Shown piece after piece: positions 56,107-64,000 of a DNA stretch of 64,000 nucleotides. The position numbers and the translations under genes are program-made. Position 1 is the first letter of the stretch. Every line of letters begins with the position of its first letter. The stretch lies in the NCBI GenBank assembly GCA_015039365.1, contig WION01000153.1:1-64000 (forward strand). Reading direction: 5' to 3'. The notes beneath the pieces are model-generated. The model did not search any database. It was not told where the DNA came from and was given only the letters and a program-made list of their open reading frames with translations. This DNA is from Amanita rubescens. Its lineage: Eukaryota; Basidiomycota; Agaricomycetes; Agaricales; Amanitaceae.

Positions 56107-56822
56107 ATGGGTCCCAGTTCACCGCTCTACGTTATGAACCACAAAGACGACAACTTTGGCGATGTCATACACGCAGTCATTCGCTTGTTACAGCAAGGTA
56201 CGACGCTCCGATCGAGCTGCACCTATGACGGTCACTGATGTGATTTCGGGTTTCAGCGTTCGACGAACTGATACGATTTCTCCAGTGTATCGTACGGTCC
56301 ATCCTCCGACTGCCTCAGACGATTAAGAACATCGACTTTGAGCGACTAGGACAAGTCCTCGTCTCAGCAGGACAACATTGTAAGAGAGAAAAATAAATGC
56401 CATCACAAAACCTTTTACTAAAATAGACGTTAAAAGTGTCTCAATTTTTCATTGACCACGAGCGAGCCATTGCAGTGGTCCTGTTCATTTTTTCAAATGG
56501 ACTCCTTCACTGTGTAGCGCTCAGGAATTCCAACGGAACTCAGAGAGGTGTGTTGTATATCAAACCTCACGCGCCTGAGCTGCGCGCTGCGTAGTACCCC
56601 TATATCCTCACATTCTTTCTTCCAGAAGGCCTACTAATGACCGCCCATCAAACTTCGCGGACATATGGAGCAGTTCATACACGATACTACCCAAGTCCCA
56701 GCGGCAGGTACCAACCACGTGTGACTAATCCGTTGGCGTTGTTCGGTTGGTTATTGATGATAGCGTCTGTTGCGCTCTTCATCGATTCCTTGCATGAAAC
56801 AAGCGGTTCTCTCAGTTTCTAG
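56107..56822 (+). pseudogene. Small membrane-protein paralog 1 (degenerate)
   Basis: Segments equivalent to the gene at 57,044-57,867 are found in order: PLYVMNHKDDNFGDVIHAV, then FDELIRFLQCIVRSILRLPQ, IDFERLGQVLVSAGQH, FIDHERAIAVVLFIFSNG, and the last exon with MTAHQTSRTYGAVHTRYY and a hydrophobic helix (LFGWLLMIASVALFID). At the join before FIDHERA the phase is off by one, so the copy is probably inactive. Its last part is repeated again at 60,243-60,590. Family unknown. Confidence 0.45.
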
Positions 56823-57043
56823 TACTGACACGTACGTTGAGCATGTAATATAGCATGTACATTAGGCAAACAGCATCGAACTATGCAAGATTCCTTTCCA
56901 GGGTATGCTGGGGTGCGCACCGAATTTTGACTTGAAAAGCGCAGTAGGTCCACGCGTGGTTCACATGAATTGTGAAGTTGTATTACTCCTTGATTTCATA
57001 AAGTCTAAATGTCCTTCGTGTCGATGGAACATTGAGTCAAACG

Positions 57044-57867
57044 ATGGGACCCACAAGTTTATATACTCCCACGACATTTCCACAGCTTTTAATTGCAAGC
57101 GCCAACGTTTATTCCTTTTACCAAACCGCATCAGTAGTTCCAATGCCCCCGTTCTGGACTATGAACCACAGAGACGACACCTACGAGCAAATCAGACGCG
57201 AAATTGTTCGCGTGTCACAGCAAGGTACGGCATCTCACCTACGTGCATGATATTTGTCCAGGACATCTGAGTGGCGTCGATTTGAAAAGGCTTTGACATG
57301 ACGACGCAAATTCTACGTCGGATCGTGCTATTCATTCTGCAACTTCCTCAAATGATCGGAAACATCGACACCGAACAAGCAAGACAGGCCCTTCTCAGCG
57401 GAGAACACGAGGGTGAGGGCAATCTTTATACGCCGTATTGTCACTGAACAATGCATATTAGGGATTAAATTTGTTGTTGAACATGAGCGACTCCTTGCAC
57501 TGATTTTGTTCGTTTTGTCATATATGATGATTTTTGGGACCATTCTCAACATCTTCTTCATTCCGCGACACATTTCACTTGTCGTCCTTTGGTGTCTTGG
57601 CTTCAGGAGAGACGGAGTAGAAGATGGTGCGTTGTGTTAGGCGTCTTTGCACCACTATCCTCACATTTTCTTCCCAGCTAGCTTTGCTTCCAGTTACCAA
57701 TCGCGCAATTATGGCGGGAATGTCCTGCCCAATAGCCCCTTTTCTAGATGTCAGTCGATAGGGGCGGCCGGGTTCCGAGTACCTGTTAACGAGGAGCTGG
57801 TCAGCTGGGTGTTTTGGATAGCATCTATCTGCCTCTATGCAGATTATTTGTATCGGCAGCAGGCATA
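57044..57867 (+). CDS. Small multi-exon membrane protein, unknown family
   Basis: The ATG at 57,044 (MGPTSLYTPTTFPQ) gives four exons joined by GT-AG introns: MNHRDDTYEQIRREIVRVSQ, GFDMTTQILRRIVLFILQLPQ with IDTEQARQALLSGEHE, KFVVEHERLLALILFVLSYM (a strong membrane helix), and a last exon NYGGNVLPNSPFSRCQ ending with a second hydrophobic segment (LVSWVFWIASICLYADYL). The encoded protein of about 200 residues has amphipathic helices followed by two membrane segments. A degenerate tandem paralog precedes it. I do not recognise a function. Confidence 0.5.
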
Positions 57868-57997
57868 ATGTCAATTTATACTCTGTGAAGAATTCCACCC
57901 ACCTTTTTAAAGAAACCAAGGGAGTAAATGCGCGGAGTTCTGTCCACCTTTTTTTGTACCGAACAGTCATAGTACGTAAGACCTCCCAAACCCTCAC

Positions 57998-58868
57998 CTA
58001 CAAGAGAGCCCAATCGTCCGGTTTCGTTGCCTTTCGTAACTTCTCCATTAAATCCTTATCAGTTCTAACCTGCTCCCGATAATATCGAATGAATGGAAGC
58101 AACTCTCCTTTACTCTTGCCTCCGTACACATCGAATTCGATGGTCATGTCATTGTCAGCCAGCCATACGACCATGAAATCGAGATCTCTTCTATCGGAAC
58201 GTCGTTTAGACACCGCCTTTGGATATGTGGAGTCACGATTTTGATACCACCGCTTTATCTTGGTAAGTAAAAGGACCCCGGGGTGCAGGATTTCAATCTC
58301 TGCGAAGAACACTTATAAGAGGGGAACATATGTAAAGGGTATGGCCTACGCAGTCCTGATTCGTGCGGAATTTTGACTGTGGGCCCCACAACGGTGGGAA
58401 GACCCAACGATCCAGTTGAGAGCGTTTCAATCAAGACGTTGTCTTTGCTTGCCCGAACTAGCTCTTCACCAGTTAGATTGTCTTTGAGTTCCTGTATTTC
58501 TCGATTCACACCCTGTATGATTTGAAACGAAAAATAACCTGCCTTTACGAAGTAGAGCTTCAAGCCCACAGAAGCAAATTGGTTGTTAGAATCTAATATC
58601 TTCTGGCGCAAACCCTCCATTGTCAAGCTTTTCGTGTCAATAAGCACATCGATATCGTGGATAGAGATTAGATAGGGGTACGGAGAAGACCTGTCGTAAG
58701 ACTTATCTGGGTGGGGCGAGAGCTGCCAAGCAGCGACCACGCAAATCCACCAATATACGCATGAGGGCACCCCAGGTGTTGGAGATACGCTGATAGATAT
58801 GCGGCGGCTTTAAAATGGTCGAGTTGAGATGTTGTGATCGAAATTATGTTCGACCGTGGCGTGCTCAT
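57998..58868 (-). CDS. Nucleotidyltransferase-like protein (GGFAxSLLG family)
   Basis: It starts MSTPRSNIISITTSQLDHFK (ATG 58,868). AYIGGFAWSLLGSSRPTQ followed by DIDVLIDTKSL is the NTase-fold signature (GG and D-x-D metal ligands) seen in a fungal family of unknown role. The next block, GEELVRASKDNVLIETLSTG, and ILHPGVLLLTKIKRWYQNR, KRRSDRRDLDFMVVWL complete the fold. The two signature halves are separated by a 50-nt segment with AT-AC ends (see 58,657-58,706). A second intron at about 58,307-58,348 uses GTAGGC. The end is TGA/TAA at 57,998. NTase-like enzymes transfer nucleotides to proteins, small molecules or RNA; the substrate is not known. Confidence 0.65.
58657..58706 (-). other. Candidate AT-AC intron
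   Basis: On the gene strand a 50-nt segment starts ATAAGTC, has CTAATC as a branch-site candidate 17 nt from its end, and ends CCAC. Removing it joins RPTQ to DIDVLID exactly as in the protein family. No GT-AG pair gives this join. ATAAGT...AC is the known rare U2-type AT-AC class. Confidence 0.5.
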
Positions 58869-59179
58869 AGTACGAGTCCAAGTCAATAGATTAGTGACGC
58901 GTGACGCGTGACGTAGAATGCATGTCAACATCTCAGATAACCTGCAGCCACGTTGCACCTCTTAAACAGAACAACGATGACATTCTACGTCGCGAACCTG
59001 CGGAAGTGGTGGACATGGCATTGGGAAAATTACAAACAGCAGGCATAGTTATGTTAGAGTGGCTGGCTTTGCTTTACCGCAGGATGAATGTTCCTGTTAT
59101 CATAAAGGCACGTATTTTCATTTCTATGCCCGTTCCAATGGCAATATCGAGAATTTCTTAATAGAACTATTCATACCTC

Positions 59180-59779
59180 GTGCCAGACGAGCAGCTAGAC
59201 AAAGCCTCCGCCCTTCTCTCTTCAATGGGCCTCCCCCTTTCGCCCCACTCGACGCTTCTTCTGATGACAGACGGGGACTTTCACGCCAAAGCGCGCCTCC
59301 ATCGGATCACCATTTGGACCTTGCCTTCGTCTGTACAGCATCTGGCCCTCTATCCGCAATCATTTTCTACCCTCGACGACTCGGAACTGGAAGAAATGCC
59401 GCCTTCCCACCTCTCTACTACCTCATCCCTATGTAAATCGATCCGTGTACCTTCTCCACCAGCGGTCTACGCGTCAATCTTTCGCTTGTTGCTTCGTTAC
59501 CCAAAACATTGCGCTACAACAACTGTACTTCTGTCGGATCTATCGGAACTTATCGGATACGATCTCCTTGGCTTGGAGGATGGATATTTGGATCCATACG
59601 ATAAAGAAGCATTAGCTGCAGTGGGACTGAACCAGAGGTTGAAGCACGGTGCCAAGATTGTATTGCAATGGGGAATTGACGGCGCTTGGCGCCCAGGTGA
59701 AGAATGGATAGGAGATGCACTGGCTGCGGTCGTTGCAGGGACAGGAGATCTTGAATGTCTTCCTTTGAAGGATGAGTAA
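59180..59779 (+). CDS. Nucleotidyltransferase-associated family protein, C-terminal exon
   Basis: An open frame of about 199 codons (MPDEQLDKASALLSSMGLPL at the start, stop at 59,779) contains PPAVYASIFRLLLRYPKH, LLSDLSELIGYDLLGLEDGY and EEWIGDALAAVVAGTGDLE. I associate this with a recurrent but unnamed Agaricomycete family in which it follows an NTase-like domain. The expected earlier exon(s) at about 58,960-59,165 (a stretch reading YVRVAGFAL) are degenerate or could not be joined; an acceptor GTGCCAG sits at 59,170-59,180. It is head to head with the NTase-like gene on the other strand. Confidence 0.5.
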   Translation: MPDEQLDKASALLSSMGLPLSPHSTLLLMTDGDFHAKARLHRITIWTLPSSVQHLALYPQSFSTLDDSELEEMPPSHLSTTSSLCKSIRVPSPPAVYASIFRLLLRYPKHCATTTVLLSDLSELIGYDLLGLEDGYLDPYDKEALAAVGLNQRLKHGAKIVLQWGIDGAWRPGEEWIGDALAAVVAGTGDLECLPLKDE

Positions 59780-60242
59780 CCCGCGGTTTTGGGGCGTTTT
59801 GCGGTAGGTCGTCCTTCGTCAATCCTATTACGACCATTAGTTGATGTTTGTGGTGTGCTTCTAGGCAGTTTACGTCATACAAGGAACCGGCATGGTATAT
59901 TTCAGATAAACCTGATTGCGTACTCACACCGACTTTGAGCACGAGTCCGTCAAGACTCGATCGAGATTCAACACCGTCGTTCCTTTGATCGCACACCTAC
60001 GATCATGGCGTGCGGCACGCGCCGACATCTGTAAGTCAATATCATGGAGTATGCAAAAACGTTGTGTATATGAGAGTAGTAAGTACATGCAATGTACAGA
60101 TAGTACAATATATGCTCATAAAAAACAGAGATGAGTAATCTGTTAGAAGGAAAAAATGGTAATGCAGGATCCGGTCAGTTGTGCAAGAAGGGGGGGAAGA
60201 GGAACCTTGACTTGAGTGGACTCCTGAGCTAGCGCTGAACCC

Positions 60243-60590
60243 AGAGAGGCGTGTTGTATCAAGCCTCACGCGCGTGAGCTGCGCGTTGCGTAGTACCCTA
60301 AACCCTCACATTCTTTCTTCCAGAAGGCCTACTAATCACCACCCATCAAACCTCGCGGACATTTCATACACGATATCAGCCAAGTCCCGCCGGCAGGTAC
60401 AAAGCACGTGTGACTAACCCATTGGCTTTGTATTGATGATAGCGTCTGTTGCGCATTCCTTGCACGAAAAAAGTGGTTCTCTCAGTTGCTGGTACTGACA
60501 AGTACATCGAGCATGTAATGTAGCATGTACATTAGGCAAACAGCATCAGACTATGCAAGACTCCTTTCCAGGGTAGGGTTACCCGTGGTG
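60243..60590 (+). repeat. Direct duplicate of the 3' end of the membrane-protein paralog
   Basis: This segment matches 56,530-56,905 with several small deletions, including the last-exon sequence after CTTCCAG. It has lost the reading frame and has no upstream exons. It is a dispersed copy about 3.7 kb from its source. Confidence 0.65.
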
Positions 60591-60828
60591 ATGCCTAACT
60601 GCCACAAGGTCACACCGCGTTGCAGAGTCACCGCTGCCAGCTTGTGTAGCGCTGATAGACCCGGTTTGTTTGGTCCAGTTTACCGCGGCTAGTATAGTTG
60701 GGGTAACTTGAATGTGTGTTCATTTCATATTAACTGGCGCAGCGTGCCAGTTTGGGCCTCATGTTTTCCAGCTGCTTGCGCGGTTTGAAATCCAAGGTGA
60801 AAACCCATACCACAAATCCCCTACTACA

Positions 60829-63800
60829 ATGACTCCCCCCGGCGAGAACAAGAGAACATTCTGCACGTGCTTTGACAACTCCACTCGTCCGGGTCGCAAC
60901 CTCGTCGTTTGCATCGACGGCACCTCAAATCAGTTCGGAGACTATGTTCGTCATTTTTCCCCGCACAGTTATGGACTCCGAGTTTGATACCGACTGTCCC
61001 AGAACACCAACGTCGTCGAACTCTACAGTCGGGTTATTGAGAGCGAGAACCAACTCACATATTACAACAGCGGTATCGGCACCTACGCGAATCTATCATG
61101 GGCCTCATGGTCGTCTTGGAGACAATGGTTCGATAATATCGTTGACCTTGCAATTGCTTGGTGAGCCGCAACAATTCTTGAACGCAAGTCAGTTATGAAG
61201 AGTGTAACAGGAACTTTGATCGTGTTCTTCGAGGCGCATATCGATGGCTCTCCGATAATTACCAGGACGGGGACCGGATCTACCTATTTGGTAAGTCTCA
61301 TGCCATTCTTTATGTTCTGTCTCCCTGAATCCTCAAGGCTTTTCTCGTGGGGCATATCAAGTTCGCTCTTTGGCGGGGATGATTGAGACGGTATGTACAT
61401 CGTTGCATAAGGATATACCGTCTTTTAGCTTGACTGCTTGTTAAGGTCGGGCTGATCCGCAAGGGAAACGACGAACAGATTCCGTTGTGAGTAGATCGTT
61501 TTGTTATTGACCTCAAATATTCCGCGATTCAGAACTGCTACAGTGCGTACGAGCTATATATGGGAGTGAACTCGACGGATGGACGGGCCTCTCGCATTTG
61601 GAAGGTCCTGCAAATATTCTATTTCGTGTTTGTTGATTTTACCATCATTTTCCTGGCGTGTATCGCTCGATACATCCCCATTGGGGACCGGAGCTATCAC
61701 GTCGGGGACACAACGGAGGAGCAGAAGGAACCAAAGCCTCATGATGACAATGTTGACCAACATCATACACCTATACTATGGTCTCGGTGGAATCGGTTGT
61801 TGACTATCTTGAGGCGTTTGGACTTCGCCTCTCCTCAACCATCCGACCAGCCGGAATCTTGTACAAACTATATCACGAATATGACCATCCCAGGGCGCTA
61901 TCCCGGAGGGGAAGATGTATTCAGTGGCGATATGGGAGGAGCCGATGTGGCATCAAAGCCGAACGTTTGGGTTAGCAGCGCGCTTCAAAAAGACGTTTAG
62001 TCGAAAAAACGTTCGCGTGCATTTCGTAGGCGTGTGGTTAGTGTCATTTTTTCTAATCTATCCCCCCCGCCCCCCGTTCCGTAAGGTCACCTTGATTTAC
62101 GTTCTCCAGGGATACGGTATCGTCTGTGGGCCTATTCAAGGATAAGAGCTTTCCGCTAACGGACACCGCCAACCACGTTTGTTATTTTCGCCACGCCCTT
62201 GCCCTCGACGAACGTCGTGTAAAATTCATTCCAGAATACGTGCGTGGGACCGCCTTTGATTCCGAGGAGCGTGTGAAGGAGGTTTGGTTCGCAGGAACCC
62301 ATTCAGACATGTTAGTATCGATGTTTCTCTCTCGTGTTATGATCTAATTACATAGTGTATAGCGGGGGCGGTAATGAAGAAAACCAGGACTGTAAATTAG
62401 GCTCCGTATCATTCCAGTGGATGGCTCGAGAGGCCATATTGCGCGGCCTGCAACTCGCAAGTCCCACTGAGGAATGGCAATTTCATAAGCTGGGTGAGGT
62501 GAAAGAGTCGCTTAGAGGGTTTTGGCAGGTCTTAGAGCATCTCCCGATCGACTGGCTGTCATATGATAACGAACATTTCCAACGAGGATCTTTGCGCTCG
62601 ACGAATTCGTGAGTTCATGTCAAACGCGTTTTGAAACTTTCTCTTACCACCAGAAAAAAGCATGCACCAGGGTGCGTCGCGGCAGATTATGGAAGGTCAG
62701 ACGGTCCACGCTTCTCTTGCTTTTTGCCAGAGCGGCTATCATCCAAAAGCCACTCTTCCTCCTTCGTTTCGTAACGACTGGAAAACCCTTGTTAATCCCG
62801 AGAAGGGTTCGAAGATCGAAAGCCCAGAGGAAAGGTCGCAGTTTATAAGGGAGATCTGTGAATTGTGGAACACGGAAGGCTCACCTATTACAATCGAGAT
62901 GGATATTTTTCATTACGAAGGCATAGTACACACTTGGCACAGGCTGATGTCCTCTTCGGGGTCTGTAAGAGATTTGTTGGCATATCGCCTCTCATCTAGC
63001 ATGGCATCTGGTTAGATATCTTCTTCCCTCCGACTCTTTCCAGCGATTAATCTTGATTTACAGACGAAGAAAAAAAACTGATAAAGTACTTGACGAGCAA
63101 CGCATGCCATGATCTTCCCGTAATCTTACAAATGAAGGGGGAATATGTCCGGACATCGGTTCGCGTGGTTCTGGTAAGATTGATGTATCGACAACTTTCC
63201 GATCGCTACCCGTCCAGCGTGACATTACGAGACGAAGAAAGGGTGAAGCAGGAACTCGCCAATTCGATCGACGGTATGTATCGAATGGGGGACGAGTGGG
63301 TGAAAGAACATGGTATAGACATTTTCAAATTGCTATTTGCGAGCGGTAAGCACACGTTGAAGGCTATGGAGTATAAATCTATCACTCATCGTTTGACTCC
63401 GACTAGACGAGTCGCAGGACCTTGCGCAAGACAAGCCGAGCCTAGTACCGCCTCCAAAAATCCTTTCCATGCTCGAATCGACTAAAACTCGCGGCATTTC
63501 CTGCCCGATAGTTCAAATAGCCCTCGACAATTTACCTCTCGTCGCTGAACAGCCCGGCGCAGTTGAAATCAGTTTTTTCGAATTCTGCACCTACGCACTC
63601 GAGAAAGTGAAGGAAGATGACATCGATGAGAGCGTTAAGAAAGTCGTCGTCGCACTCCTTACATTTGCTTTATGGCCCGAAGGTAGCCAAAGACCAATCG
63701 TTCGTCTATAGATTGAATGCTAATTTAATTTGATCCATGCAGGCCGTATAAAGGAAGTAACGGATATTTATGTATACTTCCTGGAGTCAGAGCCGAGCGA

Positions 63801-64000
63801 AGTCTTATCCGAGCACGATATGGAGGTTATGAGTCGCTTGAGCAAGGACTATATGCGCATCTTGAGTCACCGTAAGTATATAGATCCAAAGGATCATCAA
63901 GATCATCAGCTAAAATTAGTTGCTGTTAGATCTGGCGGCTAGAAAATTGTCTAGGGCAGAAGTTCGCGAAGCTCTCTATACTTTGAGAGACAAGTTCTCG
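60829..64000 (+). CDS. DUF2235 alpha/beta-hydrolase-like protein (runs off right edge)
   Basis: The ATG at 60,829 starts MTPPGENKRTF, followed by RNLVVCIDGTSNQFGD, the DUF2235 opening. Exons then give NTNVVELYSRVIESENQLTY, YYNSGIGTYANLSW, FGFSRGAYQVRSLAGMIETV (GxSxG nucleophile elbow), VHFVGVWDTVSSVG, ALDERRVKFIPEY and EVWFAGTHSDM, then GSVSFQWMAREA. DUF2235 proteins resemble bacterial Tle phospholipase effectors. After IMEGQTVHASLAF (about 62,680) the product continues as helical repeats of unknown type to the edge (DEEKKLIKYLTSN, VVLVRLMYRQL, CPIVQIALDNLPLV). A hydrophobic stretch at about 61,610-61,680 may be an intron or a membrane segment. Joins around 61,560-61,980 are uncertain. Confidence 0.75.

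Noticed and set aside
59059..59436. Plus-strand frame overlapping the NTase-associated exon
   Set aside because: It runs in another frame over 59,180-59,436, where the overlapping frame has clear family-like sequence; it is likely a shadow except possibly for its first 30 codons.

Overview
The window looks like nuclear DNA of a basidiomycete, most likely an Agaricomycete. Nearly every gene is cut by 45-65 bp GT-AG introns, intergenic gaps are short, and the gene content is typical of mushroom-forming fungi: HNH-domain, BTB, F-box, DUF2235 and GGFAxSLLG nucleotidyltransferase-like families and a fungal P-loop GTPase. Placement near Rhizoctonia/Ceratobasidium is an inference from remembered family resemblance, not a search.

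Layout. 1-2.2 kb: a serine-rich gene leaving the left edge (-) and a frameshifted FCP1-like phosphatase (+). 2.8-5.7 kb and 17.2-20.0 kb: two inverted copies of one segment holding an acetamidase-type amidase and the tail of an acidic protein; the first amidase is broken, the second reads through. 8.0-14.4 kb, inside an AT-rich island: a GTPase gene on the minus strand that contains the most unusual structure here, about 68 consecutive ~60 bp introns separated by exons of exactly 3 nt (two of 6 nt). 21.8-25.7 kb: an eIF4A-derived protein with two helicase N-lobes and one C-lobe, and an F-box gene. 26.3-33.2 kb: BTB protein, PalB/Rim13-type calpain, SUA5. 33.2-50.5 kb: three aldo-keto reductase paralogs; between the first and second, an unidentified gene is split by a complete young Ty1/Copia retrotransposon (36,340-44,659; 404 bp LTRs that look identical, 5 bp target duplication). 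51-64 kb: a small membrane protein, HNH-domain protein, SDR, a pair of small membrane-protein paralogs, a nucleotidyltransferase-like gene with a candidate AT-AC intron, and a DUF2235 hydrolase leaving the right edge.

Main result. In the GTPase gene the tandem array is not a simple minisatellite. On the gene's strand each unit reads as an intron starting GT and ending AG, and what separates the introns is always 3 or 6 nt. These micro-exons vary while the introns are near copies. Joined, they keep the frame open between an upstream GTPase domain and a downstream helical domain, adding about 70 charged residues. Skipping any number of them would not shift the frame. Exon joins were read by eye; cDNA is the decisive test. 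PalB (ambient-pH signalling) and SUA5 (tRNA t6A) are the only clear housekeeping or signalling genes; much of the rest is duplicated or accessory sequence.
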